A stretch of DNA of 38,172 nucleotides from Oscillospiraceae bacterium (GCA_017829075.1 JAGAJA010000101.1:1-38172), one strand, 5' to 3'. Counted from the first letter of the stretch, positions 1 to 8,402 are shown. The notes: a model not told the origin generated them from the letters alone. A program made the numbers and translations.

Positions 1-36
1 AAAAAAAACAGCCCACAGCCGTAAAGCTGTGAGCCT
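1..36 (-). terminator. Intrinsic terminator of the serine recombinase operon
   Basis: Arms at 11-19 and 26-34 pair over nine positions; the single non-Watson-Crick pair becomes a G-U wobble in the minus-strand RNA. The run of eight A at 1-8 gives a U tract after the stem on the minus strand. It lies just past the recombinase stop at 45. Confidence 0.8.
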
Positions 37-141
37 GCATAAATTCAGAATTTCCACTGTATCTCCAGCCGGTCCTCCCACATCAGCACCTTCGCGATGA
101 ACTCCCCCGCTATCTGCCGCTTGACTTCCGTTGGCATTTCG
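1..141. repeat. 141-bp exact direct terminal repeat, left copy
   Basis: Bases 1-141 are identical to 38032-38172 in the same orientation, checked base by base. The repeat covers the recombinase terminator and the last 97 bases of the recombinase gene. An exact short overlap at both ends is what an assembler produces when a circular molecule is written out linearly. A second genomic copy of the recombinase would also explain it. Confidence 0.95.
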
Positions 142-1526
142 GGGAACTCGTCCAGCAGCGGGATAACCTCCTCGTAGCTGCGCCGCTGTTTCGTGCCGCC
201 AAGCCTGTCCAGCTCCCCGCGTATGCCCTCGCGCTCGGCGATGAGCTTTTCCAGCTTTTCTTCCAGCACCTTTCCTATCGCCGCTGAGGTTTCCGCTATT
301 TTATCCACCAGGTTGTCTATCTGTGTGTTCAGCGTTTCAAGCTGCATTTTCAGCTTGTTGGCTTTCGGAGAGGACTGCGTTTTTCCCGCCGGACGGAGCC
401 CGCGTATCTCGGCGAATTTGTTTTTCAGCTCGGCGTATACCGCCTGTTCAGCCGCATCTATCTCCGGCTTTCCGGCTATACCCTCGCACGAATGATGGTT
501 CGCCCTGCCCGAACAGTAGAAATACCCGCCGGAAATCACCCGCATTGCATAGCCGCATTTTCCGCATTTCAGCAGTCCGGTCAGCCAGGAGTAAGTCCCG
601 CTTCTGCCTTTTTTCAGCTGTGAATTTCCGTCAAGCTTGCGCTGTATATCCAGCCACAGCTCGGACGGAATCACGCCGTCGTGAAGCCCTATCGACAGAA
701 CGTGGTCGTGCACGTCGGTGTATTTCCGCTCGTTGGATTCCCGCTTTCCGTAGAGGAAACAGCCGCGCTCGCCGGTGAAGTCCTCAGCCGGGTTGGAGAT
801 ACGCGCGCCTTTTTCCTTGAAGTAGCGGTAGACCTCCATATCCGCGCAGACGTAAACCGGGCTTCTCAGCAGGCGGCTTATCTTACTGCCGTCCCACAGC
901 GTCCCCGCCGGAGACGGAACTCCCTGCCGGTTCAGCATTCTGACTATATCGCCGAGGGAACATCCGCTCTCGCGGTAGGCGCTGAAAATGTACTCAACTG
1001 TGGTCATATCGGCGTTCGGCACAAGCACTGACGTCTTTATGCCGTCCAGCTTCGTGGGGATTTTGTCGAAGCCGTAAACCGGCACGCCGCCGAGGTACAG
1101 TCCCTTTTCGCCGCGCGCGTAATAATTATCCTTTACGCGCAGGAGGATATTTTCGCGCTCCAGTTCAGCGAAAACCATGATTATTCCGAGCATTGCGCGG
1201 CCTATGGCGGTCGAGGTGTCGAAAGTCTCCACCGTGGACGCAAATTCCACGCCGTACTTTTTGAATGTTTCCATCAGGTTGGAGAAATCATTCAGCGAAC
1301 GCGAAATTCTGTCCAGCTTGTAGACCACCAGCTTGTGTATCTCACCCGCCATGATATCCCTCAGAAGCTGCTGGAACTGCGGGCGGTCGAGGTTCTTTCC
1401 GCTCCACCCCTTGTCGGAATACACTCGGTAGTCCCCGTCGCAGCAGCGTATGCACGCCTCGATCTGGGTGTCTATCGAGATACTGTCCTTTTTGTCTATA
1501 CTTTGCCGGGCGTAGATCGCTGTCAT
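45..1526 (-). CDS. Large serine recombinase (site-specific integrase)
   Basis: This 493-residue protein has the large serine recombinase layout. The N-terminal resolvase domain carries the catalytic serine in YARQS (Ser9) and the arginine motif YKLDRISRSL (Arg73, Arg76). A recombinase domain follows at about 150-300. A zinc ribbon has CGKC (Cys321, Cys324) with Cys338 and Cys347, then a coiled coil at about 385-440. Such enzymes integrate and excise phages, ICEs and related elements at short attachment sites. A GGAGG lies just before the ATG, and the gene follows a 40-residue ORF with a 12-base gap. Length and key residues look intact, so it is probably active. It is the only integrase-like gene and the likely mobility function of this DNA. 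Target site and directionality factor are unknown. Confidence 0.93.
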   Translation of the reverse strand: MTAIYARQSIDKKDSISIDTQIEACIRCCDGDYRVYSDKGWSGKNLDRPQFQQLLRDIMAGEIHKLVVYKLDRISRSLNDFSNLMETFKKYGVEFASTVETFDTSTAIGRAMLGIIMVFAELERENILLRVKDNYYARGEKGLYLGGVPVYGFDKIPTKLDGIKTSVLVPNADMTTVEYIFSAYRESGCSLGDIVRMLNRQGVPSPAGTLWDGSKISRLLRSPVYVCADMEVYRYFKEKGARISNPAEDFTGERGCFLYGKRESNERKYTDVHDHVLSIGLHDGVIPSELWLDIQRKLDGNSQLKKGRSGTYSWLTGLLKCGKCGYAMRVISGGYFYCSGRANHHSCEGIAGKPEIDAAEQAVYAELKNKFAEIRGLRPAGKTQSSPKANKLKMQLETLNTQIDNLVDKIAETSAAIGKVLEEKLEKLIAEREGIRGELDRLGGTKQRRSYEEVIPLLDEFPEMPTEVKRQIAGEFIAKVLMWEDRLEIQWKF

Positions 1527-1538
1527 TCGGTGCCTCCG

Positions 1539-1661
1539 TCAAGCCGTCTTCCGCGCGGCGGTTATGTACTTCAGCAATTCTTCGTAGACCCGCCGTGCGG
1601 CTTCCCGGCGGAGCTGGTCTTTCTGGGTATCGGGTGCGGTCGATGTTACTTTGTAGATCAT
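1539..1661 (-). CDS. Small basic protein upstream of the recombinase (40 aa)
   Basis: A 40-codon ORF starts at ATG 1661 after GAAAGGA and ends in TGA at 1539, 12 bases before the recombinase ATG, so the two are probably cotranscribed. The product is charged and helical, with a central QLRREAARRVYEELLKY stretch. I do not recognise a family. Small proteins next to large serine recombinases can act as directionality factors, but that role here is only a guess. Codon use and the good ribosome site support real translation. Confidence 0.6.
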   Translation of the reverse strand: MIYKVTSTAPDTQKDQLRREAARRVYEELLKYITAARKTA

Positions 1662-1688
1662 ACTTTATCCTTTCTCAGGTTTGTCCAT

Positions 1689-1713
1689 GCTATAATATAT
1701 TAGCGGGACAGGC
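1689..1713 (-). promoter_or_regulatory. Candidate promoter region of the recombinase operon
   Basis: On the minus strand an AT-rich ATATATTATAG block follows GCCTGTCCCGC, about 30 bases before the start of the 40-aa ORF. The pieces resemble the CCTGTCC plus TATATATAG motif at 33872-33917. The spacing does not fit a canonical -35/-10 pair. Low certainty. Confidence 0.3.
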
Positions 1714-1756
1714 AAATATTACTGCTTCCGGTGTAAGATGAAAATTTCACTGCGGA

Positions 1757-1803
1757 TTTAAAGATATCTTTAAAAACAAATCGGCAGCGGTCCAGCCGCT
1801 GCC
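1757..1803. promoter_or_regulatory. 18-bp perfect palindrome followed by a GC-rich hairpin
   Basis: TTTAAAGATATCTTTAAA at 1757-1774 is a perfect 18-bp palindrome. Next to it, GGCAGCGG (1783-1790) pairs with CCGCTGCC (1796-1803) across a 5-base loop. On the minus strand the hairpin is followed by GATTTGTTTTT, so it could terminate leftward transcription entering from the decayed zone. The palindrome is about 100 bp upstream of the recombinase operon and could be an operator or recombination site. Function not shown. Confidence 0.45.
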
Positions 1804-1971
1804 AAAATCAATATGTGAAAATTACGGATTAGGGAAAATAATGCAAGATTCGCGAATAATCCAATCAACACTCACTGCCAGTCGATTATTATTTGTCAAT
1901 TCCGGAGAAATTTTATTCAGCAAGAATTTTTGTCCCGGCAAAAAGAGATTGCAGCGACAGCGGAACCAGGC

Positions 1972-2014
1972 GGCGTCAGCTATGCTGACCGTCACGGGTT
2001 TTACCCGTGACGCC
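1972..2014. repeat. Nested inverted repeats
   Basis: GGCGTCA (1972-1978) pairs with TGACGCC (2008-2014). Inside, GTCACGGG (1991-1998) pairs with CCCGTGAC (2004-2011) around a 5-base loop, and GTCAGC-TAT-GCTGAC forms a second small stem. The structure could fold as alternative hairpins in RNA or DNA. No U tract follows on either strand, so it is not an ordinary terminator. Confidence 0.6.
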
Positions 2015-2119
2015 ACCGTCTCTTATGCTCTTCCCTGTTTTTAGCTGCACCCCGAACCGTCAGGTGAGGTTTGCAGCGCGACTCCGCATAATAATGCGGT
2101 TTAATGGCTGTGCACCAAG

Positions 2120-2180
2120 TGCGCAATCGGCTTCGATAGGCTGTGCGCAAAATGCGCAAATTTAGCACGATATTTGCGCA
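2120..2180. repeat. TGCGCAA repeat cluster with a 9-bp inverted pair
   Basis: TGCGCAA occurs as direct copies at 2120-2126, 2144-2150 and 2153-2159. The last extends to TGCGCAAAT (2153-2161), which is matched by inverted ATTTGCGCA at 2172-2180 across a 10-base spacer. Clustered short repeats like these can be recombinase arm sites, operators or replication iterons. No Rep gene is visible nearby, so a recombinase or regulator site seems more likely. Confidence 0.5.
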
Positions 2181-2589
2181 CGCCTGTGGTTCTTTGTTAG
2201 GGTCAAAGCTAGTGTAGTTTCATCAAGCATGATGGATTAAATTGAATGTCTTTGCATCAGTAGGATTCAACAATATCGTATCAACGGAGTTGTTATGTCG
2301 CAGTACTCTTTTAGGAAAATAGTGCAATAATCGATCATACTCAGATTCGACATAAAGAGGCATATCACAGCAAGCCTGAAGGAGTATGTTGACCATCACT
2401 GCACTTCATATTTTATCTCAAACAATGACACACAAGTCATGTGTAAGACTATTGTGGAGGACGAGCGTGCCTTTGAACGTAATTTGCTCAGGCATAGCGT
2501 ACAAAATATATTGTCAATATAGCTTTACACATTTCGCTCAAAAATTTCCATTGCGGCGGCCGCCGATTTGCCCGTCTTATCCGAGGGAA

Positions 2590-2670
2590 ACGCTGAATAA
2601 AACAAAATCGACCCGTTCAAACGAGCGAACTCACGGGGCTGATTTTGTTACGCTTCGCTTTATTCAGCGT
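2590..2670. repeat. Imperfect inverted repeat at the 3' edge of the IS3 remnant
   Basis: ACGCTGAATAAA (2590-2601) pairs with TTTATTCAGCGT (2659-2670), and AACAAAATC (2601-2609) pairs with GATTTTGTT (2641-2649), leaving a 9-base bulge. The outer flanks CGAGGG and CCCCGAG extend the symmetry imperfectly. The transposase stop codon (2665-2667) lies inside the right arm, so this may be the end of the insertion sequence or a small hairpin element next to it. Confidence 0.55.
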
Positions 2671-3382
2671 GTCCCCGAGTAATATCTGCGGCGCTTCTCT
2701 GCCGGAGGCATTCCGCCAATGGACGAGCATACCCGGCGGTTATTCCAATAGCTCATGTAGTAGCGCCAGATCATTGTTTTCGCTGTTCTGTCGTGTAATC
2801 CGTACTTCTTCTGCCACGACTGTAAAACAGCTCGTTCTTCATTCGTGTAACCAGCCCACGAATGCTTTCGCAGCGGGCATTGTCATGACATCTCCCTCCG
2901 ACGCTGTTCATGCTCTGCTTTACTCCATATTCGCTCAGCATGGCTCTGTATGAAGCGCTTGTGTACTGGCTTCCGCGTTCAGAATGGAGTACCGCACCGC
3001 AAAATTCGGGATACGCTGACGCTGTATTTTCGACAGTTGCAGCGCATAACTCGGCTCTCATGTTGTCGTCCATTGACAGCCGGCAGCAGTCAGATCGTAA
3101 CAATCAAATATCGCCGACACATATAGCTTGCCATTTTTAGTTTTGACTTCCGTGATGTCCGTTACGCATTTGCTGAAAGGCTTGTCGGCTTTAAAATCGC
3201 GTTTCAGCAGGTCGTCTGACTTTCGTGCTTCACGATCTGCCTTCGTTATACCATTCGGTTTTCGGTTGGGTCTGTGCGTTATTCCGATGGTTGTCATTAC
3301 ACGTTATACCGTGGTTTCGCTTGGTATTCCGGAATCCGGGTATTTAAGGAGCAGCGCTTTATGCATTCGCTCCCGACCATAG
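2665..3382 (-). pseudogene. IS3-family transposase (OrfB) remnant
   Basis: Minus-strand frames carry pieces of an IS3/IS150-type integrase core. They include FSKCVTDITEVKTKNGKLYV with the first catalytic Asp, HSERGSQYTSASYRAMLSEY, a CHDNARCES segment, MKNELFY, and near the end IGGMPPAEKRRRYYSG. The gene is dead. A TAA at 3304-3306 replaces the Tyr expected in TVYRVMTTIG, a frameshift near 3060-3100 separates the two halves, a second disruption lies near the C-terminal part, and the usual HSDRGSQ aspartate reads Glu. The 5' portion of the element is absent, so it is a fragment. Its left junction interrupts the neighbouring zinc-ribbon gene. Confidence 0.85.
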
Positions 3383-3685
3383 GTAAGCAGCCAGATTCTC
3401 GGCAGTTTCTACAATCAAACCTGCATTCATCTGTTCTTGAAGTGCTGACCTTATATTACCGAATACGGCGGTTAATATCAGCCATTCAATCACAGAAATG
3501 ACACAAGATATGATGTTTAAAATGCCGATAAGCTCCAGCATTCTCTTTTCCTTGCTGTCAAGGCAGTTATCCGACGCCATTTTGTCAAAGATATCAATAG
3601 GCGTAGTTGGCTTGCCGCTTTTGTCGCAGACAATACAATTATTGTTTGCAAGCGGCTGCTTGCAGAGTGAACAGTATTTTTTCAA
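3359..3685 (-). pseudogene. Zinc-ribbon membrane protein truncated by the IS3 remnant
   Basis: The ORF starts at TTG 3685, about 10 bases after GGAGGG. It begins with a Cys-rich knuckle (CSLC, later CIVC) and has one long hydrophobic segment (LIGILNIISCVISVIEWLIL). The last residues (YLWSGANA) are encoded by sequence continuous with the IS3 fragment, so the native C-terminus has been lost at about 3382. It follows two other zinc-ribbon genes in the same orientation. Function unknown. Confidence 0.6.
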
Positions 3686-3702
3686 TCAACAACCCTCCAT
3701 TG

Positions 3703-3942
3703 TTACTTCCTGTATTTCCCGCAGGATTTGCATTCAGATGAAGTTCCTGAATTGGTGAAACCGCACTCATCACAACGCCAATTTTGCCTTGATTTTGCTT
3801 GAGGTTTGCTAACACTTGACGCACTTTCGTATTCAGCACAATCAAATATCTCAACTATCTCCGCATTGCCGATATGTATGCCCTCGAACGAAAGAGGAAT
3901 TAATATTTTTTCATTATTGTTCATTTTGTTACTTAATAGCAT
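3703..3942 (-). CDS. Small protein with RanBP2-type zinc finger
   Basis: The 79-residue product has a short N-terminal domain and ends in a zinc finger that matches W-x-C-x2-C-x3-N-x6-C-x2-C exactly (WRCDECG...N...CKSC). This is the RanBP2-type pattern, a fold often used for binding single-stranded RNA or protein. The ATG overlaps the stop of the 266-aa gene as TAATG, suggesting coupled translation. An internal ATG at 3924 is an alternative start. Composition is AT-rich, like its neighbours. The cellular role is unknown. Confidence 0.6.
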   Translation of the reverse strand: MLLSNKMNNNEKILIPLSFEGIHIGNAEIVEIFDCAEYESASSVSKPQAKSRQNWRCDECGFTNSGTSSECKSCGKYRK

Positions 3943-4742
3943 TATAATGCTTTTATAATCACTATTTTTTCACAAATATGAAAATCAAAGCACTTATCAT
4001 TATTGACCAAATATATATGAAATATATTATTATCAATTTTTGTTTCAAAAACATTACTTTTATGCATAAAAAGAAAATTACACCCCTTTTTAAGTGCTTT
4101 AATATTTATACATGGCTCAATCAAATTATCCACTTCATTTGTGGGAACAAAATTGCTTGTAAACAGTTTAACATAAACATATCCAAACAAGCTATATAAA
4201 ATAAATATTGGAAATATGATTGCTAGTAATAAAAGTATCCAAAAAAAGATTTGCGAATTATTATATATATTTGGGATTAAGCCTAAAACAAATAATGTCA
4301 CAAAAAAAGCACTAGTTATTGCAAATATTATAGATATACTGCTCCATATATTGAAAGGGTTATAATTTAGTGCAAGTTTCTGTTTACAGGATGAACAATG
4401 GAAAACCATTTCCCAACAAAATAGAAGCCCTTTGTTTAGCTTTTTCTGTGTATTATATATGGTTGCTATTCCTGGCATTTGCCGCTTAGTAAAGAGTTTT
4501 TGATTGAGATAGCAATAATCTTTTGGCAGGAATCCTCCATCTGTAATCGCTGCCCATGAATCAGGATATTCGTAACTGGTTTGAGGAACAGATGTATAAC
4601 TTCTTAATCTTCTTCTTGAAATTATATAGTACTGGTTGTTACAAGTATCCTTTTTTACTCTATTTGGTAATAATGATACGTCTGTAGGTATCAATACTAA
4701 TTTGTTACCACATAATGGGCAGTGCGCTTTATTTAGATTCAA
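3942..4742 (-). CDS. Zinc-ribbon protein with two membrane segments (266 aa)
   Basis: The start is TTG at 4742, seven bases after GGAGGTG. The protein has an N-terminal CPLCGNK knuckle and a second CSSCKQK pair near residue 117, followed by two adjacent hydrophobic helices (IIFAITSAFFVTLFVLGLI and a following Ile/Leu-rich helix) and an AT-rich-encoded C-terminal domain. I recognise no family. It forms a small AT-rich operon with the RanBP2-finger gene and the truncated membrane gene, and its base composition differs clearly from the secretion and recombinase genes, which suggests separate acquisition. Confidence 0.65.
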   Translation of the reverse strand: MNLNKAHCPLCGNKLVLIPTDVSLLPNRVKKDTCNNQYYIISRRRLRSYTSVPQTSYEYPDSWAAITDGGFLPKDYCYLNQKLFTKRQMPGIATIYNTQKKLNKGLLFCWEMVFHCSSCKQKLALNYNPFNIWSSISIIFAITSAFFVTLFVLGLIPNIYNNSQIFFWILLLLAIIFPIFILYSLFGYVYVKLFTSNFVPTNEVDNLIEPCINIKALKKGCNFLFMHKSNVFETKIDNNIFHIYLVNNDKCFDFHICEKIVIIKAL

Positions 4743-4759
4743 ATCATCACCTCCATCTT

Positions 4760-5629
4760 TCAGCGATAGGTATAATATTTGTCACCTACAATATATGTAA
4801 TAAAATCGTAATCTCTAATAATATCAGAATCAACACTAATACTTAATGCATTTGAGTAAGGTAAATTTTTATCTCGTTCATAATAACGGAAAGTGTGTTT
4901 TGTTATTTCGTTATTATCCAAATTAAGTCCAAGATATGCTTCAGCAATGGTGTTTTGTATAGAAACTGATATTGCAAACTGTCTTGTATCCTCCTCGAAT
5001 TCTTCCTTGTTCTTGATGCTGTGCCTGCCGACAATATCATTGATATAGGTTTCCTGAAACAGCGTTTTCAGCAGCTCTATTTTCTGTTCCGGAGTAGGAA
5101 GCAGAACAACAGGAGGAAATCCTCCATACAGGACATACTCGTTCCAGCCATCGTACTTGTTTCCGTCATACACAGACATGAATTCCGCAAAGGAAAGCGG
5201 CTGAATATGCAGTTCATCGCCCCGCCCGCGGAACTACGTGATTATATCCTTTGAGAGAAAGCGCGCGTTGCTTCCGGTAACGTAAACGTCTACGTTCTTT
5301 ATCCTCATAAGTCCGTTCAGGACGGATTCAAACTCGCCAAGGAGCTGCACTTCGTCAAGCATGACATAGTACATCTTATCGTCAGCAATCAGCTCCTTTA
5401 TGAACGGGTAAAGCACCTCCGGGTCGCGGTATTTCTTGTTTTCAAAGCTGTCAAAGGCAAGCTCGATTATGTGGCTCTCGTCAACTCCGCTTTCCAGAAG
5501 GTGATTCCTGAAAAGAGAAAACAATAGATACGACTTTCCACATCGGCGGATTCAGGTGATGACCTTTATCAAGCCGTTGTGCTTTTTCATTATCAGCTTG
5601 TTCAGATAATGATCGCGTTTTATTTCCAT
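4760..5629 (-). pseudogene. AAA_14/DUF4143-type ATPase pseudogene, chimeric 3' end
   Basis: One continuous minus-strand frame from ATG 5629 encodes an archaeal-type AAA_14/DUF4143 ATPase beginning MEIKRDHYLNKLIMKKHNG. Two nonsense codons interrupt it. TGA at 5552-5554 replaces the first glycine of the Walker A motif (GIRRCGKSYLL expected). TAG at 5234-5236 replaces the glutamate of the usual DIITEFRGRGDE segment. Walker B (YYVMLDEVQLL) is intact. After NKEEFEED, near 4990, the sequence stops resembling the family and becomes AT-rich, ending in DYDFITYIVGDKYYTYR. That suggests a deletion that fused the ATPase to the tail of another gene. Such ATPases are often variable accessory genes. Confidence 0.75.
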
Positions 5630-5795
5630 GGCGTGCGCTCCTGTTGAATTTTTTTGCATATTGCTGAGAGAATTTTCATTTAGCTGATTATATTATACTT
5701 TTCTTTTCAGGAATAGTCAATGTTATTATTGAAAATTTTGTAACCAATATGCAAAAATATTCAGGGAATTATTGCATGATGTTGTATAATAAAAC

Positions 5796-7117
5796 TTGAC
5801 ACCCACGCTCAAAAAAACTAAACTCAATTATCGACTGACTGAAACGCAACCCCTGACCCGGATTTCATGCGCGGCACAAGAAACAATCTATAAAGCAGAG
5901 AGCGTTCCTGCTTCCGCGCAAACTTCCGTTTCCGCTGAAACTGCTGAATCTGCTGAGACTGCTGAAGCGAAAGACGAAGTATTCGTCAGCGTTGTCCCTG
6001 ACTTCACCGTAAATTCGGCGACAGACGCGAACGGCTTCACCGTAGACGATAACGGCGTGCTGACAAAGTACACCGGCTCGGCGACAGACGTTGTTATCCC
6101 TGAGACCGTTACATCTATCGCAGACTCCGTATTTGAGGTCAATTCAGTCATAAAGACTGTTGTTATCCCGGATACGGTCACTGCTATCGGCGATAATTCA
6201 TTCAATAACTGCGCAAATCTGGAGAGCATAACTCTTTCCAAGAAGCTGGTTTCTATGGGTAAAAGAGCATTTGGCAACAACCCTAAGCTGTCCTTTCTTC
6301 CGTCAAGCTTTCCAACGCCATTTACAAGGTCGACGACAATATATTCAGAAACTGCTCGGCTCTCACAGAGATCAAGCTGCCATCTTCCCTTGTTGAGATA
6401 GGCGAATATGTATTTGCAGATACCGGTCTTACATCTGTATCTATCCCCAAGCCCATGCGCAACCTCGGCGAACATATGTTTGATAACTGCACCGCGCTCG
6501 TTTCCGTAACACTTGCGCCCAAGCAGTCAAAGATGAACTCAACTGTACCGCCCTCACTGATATAACTATTCCGGATACAGTGACCGAAGCAAACGAGACA
6601 TTTGCCGGTTCCGGTCTGAAGAACGTTACTTTCGTCAACGAAAAGGGCGGCGCGTCTGCAAGAACATCTATCCCCAGAAGCATGTTCAACAAGGCAAAGG
6701 TGCTGGAATCCATCGAACTGCCGGAAACAGTAACAACAATCAGCGACCACGTTTTCTATGGCGCTTCCGCACTGAAAGACATCAAGCTCCCCGATGGTCT
6801 GCTCACCATTGGTGAGTTCGCATTTGAAGAATGCACCTCCCTGAAGGAGATAGAGCTTCCCGACAGCCTTACGACCATCAATAAGGGTGCATTCCAGAAT
6901 GCGACCGCGCTGACAAAAATCACTGTTCCTGAGCTTGTAAATTCACTGGGCGATTATGTGTTCAACGGCTGCACTGCTCTGGAAAGCGCTGTGCTCCCCG
7001 ATATCCTGACTACAATTCCAAGTCATGAGTTTTTCAACTGCTCCGCGCTGACTACCGTCAACATTCCTGCGGAAACGGTGACCATCAAGGCATCCGCATT
7101 CGAAAACTGCGCGTCCC
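5796..7117 (+). pseudogene. BspA-like leucine-rich-repeat surface protein, frameshifted fragment
   Basis: This is the only sizeable plus-strand coding remnant in the left half. It encodes about a dozen LRR_5 (TpLRR/BspA) repeats of the form LxxIxLPdsvttIgxxaFxxCxxL, preceded by an Ala/Glu/Thr-rich linker. The frame shifts near 6295 and again near 6525, and repeat similarity continues in the new frame each time. The N-terminal signal peptide is missing. The 3' end is cut at about 7117 (after FENCAS), where the sequence runs into the reverse-oriented pilus gene. Proteins of this type are cell-surface or secreted. Confidence 0.8.
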
Positions 7118-7130
7118 GGAGGTATTGCCA

Positions 7131-7595
7131 CTACTTGTTCGTATACTTCGCCTGCACACTCATGGGTATCCTGAACGACCCGAAGTCCCAGTAGCCCGCA
7201 ACGGGAATTTCCAGAGTAAAATCCGCCGTGAAACATACAGTGCCTGCACCGGAATATACGTTCTCCGTCCGGACTTCAAGCCCGGATATCCGGTAGAAGA
7301 ATCCGCCGCTCTCACTGGACTTCACCAGCCCGTCGTCTGAGATGTCCAGCCCCAGTTCCGCGCTGAGGTCGGCGCTGAGTTCTGCGGATGTCACCAGTGA
7401 GGACATATCCTCCGCTGCCGCGCTGCCCTCTTTCAGCGAATCGAACAGAACCGGCATATTCACCGAGGCTATAGTCATCACCGACCGCTGGACAGCCGTG
7501 TTTATCATATTCGCCGTTGTGTACGCGACAAACACCTGATAAGTGAACCCAAGCAGTAATGCGAGCGTCATCAGAATGATGAGCGTTTTCATCAT
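7131..7595 (-). CDS. TadE-like pilin-like protein
   Basis: The product has one N-terminal hydrophobic helix (MMKTLIILMTLALLLGF) followed by a Ser/Ala/Glu-rich periplasm-like domain ending in VQAKYTNK. This is the shape of Tad pseudopilins (TadE/TadF). The ATG at 7595 is a conservative choice. The same frame extends upstream through CRRGAA, which resembles a class III leader, so the true start may lie at about 7640-7664 with a non-ATG codon near the stop of the preceding gene. It is the last gene of the cluster, and the next 15 bases run into a truncated unrelated gene, so genes beyond it may have been lost. Confidence 0.65.
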   Translation of the reverse strand: MMKTLIILMTLALLLGFTYQVFVAYTTANMINTAVQRSVMTIASVNMPVLFDSLKEGSAAAEDMSSLVTSAELSADLSAELGLDISDDGLVKSSESGGFFYRISGLEVRTENVYSGAGTVCFTADFTLEIPVAGYWDFGSFRIPMSVQAKYTNK

Positions 7596-7636
7596 TGCCG
7601 CGCCGCGCCTGCATTTTATGCGCCTGAGCGCCGCTT

Positions 7637-8095
7637 TTATACTTCTACCGCCATCTCTTTCCAGAAGACCTCGCTCCTTCCCCTTGCAGTCGAAGAAATG
7701 CTCACCGAAGCCGGTCCGGTTATCCCGCCGACACCGATTTCCCTGTGGGAATATATCGTGACTGTAAAGCTGTCCGATAACTGGATACACTGCCCTGCAG
7801 CGGAAACCATCAGCCTTGCGTCCTCGGACGGAACTACCTCTATCCGGTCTATAGTCATGCCATATTCCTGCGACAGTACGTCTGCGTCCTGCACAGCTAT
7901 CACACCGGAAACGGATATCCCGCGCGCGATATCCTGCGCCGCCATATCCAGCTGGTATTTCTGCATGAACACCGGCAGAAACGCCATGATAAGCGCCATG
8001 AATACCATTATCACAAAAACGCTTATCACGGTGTCGATGTACATTTCCCCACGGTTACGCCGCAGCCTTACAAGACATATACGCAGCCCTGTCAT
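7637..8095 (-). CDS. Pilin-like protein, DUF4320/TadE-like
   Basis: The 152-residue protein starts with a short basic region containing RRNRGEMYIDT, then a membrane helix (VISVFVIMVFMALIMAF) and a polar C-terminal domain. The RG-E-x-Y-x-D motif before the helix is shared with the next pilin gene and resembles prepilin processing sites. I compare it with DUF4320-type proteins from clostridial Tad clusters. The ATG overlaps the upstream stop by four bases (ATGA), so translation is coupled. Confidence 0.7.
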   Translation of the reverse strand: MTGLRICLVRLRRNRGEMYIDTVISVFVIMVFMALIMAFLPVFMQKYQLDMAAQDIARGISVSGVIAVQDADVLSQEYGMTIDRIEVVPSEDARLMVSAAGQCIQLSDSFTVTIYSHREIGVGGITGPASVSISSTARGRSEVFWKEMAVEV

Positions 8096-8343
8096 ATTAC
8101 TGACGCCGTGGACGAAGCCGACGAAGTGCCGCCTCCGTTGAACATCTCCATTATCTTGGCCTGAAGTTCGGGGAAGATGGCGTTCATCAGCGCTACGAGA
8201 AGACCAAGCAGAACTGCGCCTACCACTACAGCGATAAGTATTTTGATAAGCGTATCAACATAGCCTTCGCCCCTGTTCGGGATCACCCTCTTCTCTGCTG
8301 CTATTTTCAGCATACTTAGTTTAGTCATTAGCTTCTGTTTCAT
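8092..8343 (-). CDS. Flp/Tad-type pilin-like protein (83 aa)
   Basis: A short protein with a basic leader, the motif NRGEGYVDT, one long hydrophobic helix (LIKILIAVVVGAVLLGLLVAL) and a small Gly/Ser-rich tail has the size and layout of a Flp-type major pilin. The leader is longer than in classical Flp pilins. An AGGAGG site precedes the ATG, stronger than for most neighbours, which fits a high-copy structural subunit. It follows the TadC gene after a 59-base gap. No TadV-like prepilin peptidase is present, so processing would need one encoded elsewhere. Confidence 0.75.
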   Translation of the reverse strand: MKQKLMTKLSMLKIAAEKRVIPNRGEGYVDTLIKILIAVVVGAVLLGLLVALMNAIFPELQAKIMEMFNGGGTSSASSTASVI

Positions 8344-8402
8344 AATGATTCCTCCTGTGTGATCTATATTCCAACACTGAACCTGTCAGCGAATGGAGCC
8401 TG

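Larger units (their letters stand above)
1804..2664. other. Non-coding or decayed intergenic region
   Basis: I see no convincing complete gene here. The stretch holds nested inverted repeats (1972-2014), TGCGCAA repeats (2120-2180) and a long imperfect inverted repeat at the IS edge (2590-2670). An open plus-strand frame at 2331-2522 encodes a protein-like fragment (RAFERNLLRHSVQNILSI near its end) but has no usable start codon. It may be the tail of a lost gene. Other open frames here have poor starts and no family resemblance. Confidence 0.5.

Noticed and set aside
120..1530. Plus-strand ORFs opposite the recombinase
   Set aside because: They are shadows of a well-supported recombinase gene.
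1822..2016. 64-codon minus-strand ORF ending before the 1783-1803 hairpin
   Set aside because: The position before a hairpin is suggestive, but the start lies inside the nested inverted repeats and there is no ribosome site.
2386..2682. 98-codon plus-strand ORF before the IS3 remnant
   Set aside because: It runs through the inverted repeat and the transposase end, has no ribosome site, and no plausible protein pattern.
5234..5554. Recoding of TGA and TAG in the ATPase gene
   Set aside because: Neighbouring intact genes use TGA and TAG as normal stops, and other genes in the same zone are clearly decayed, so pseudogene formation is simpler.
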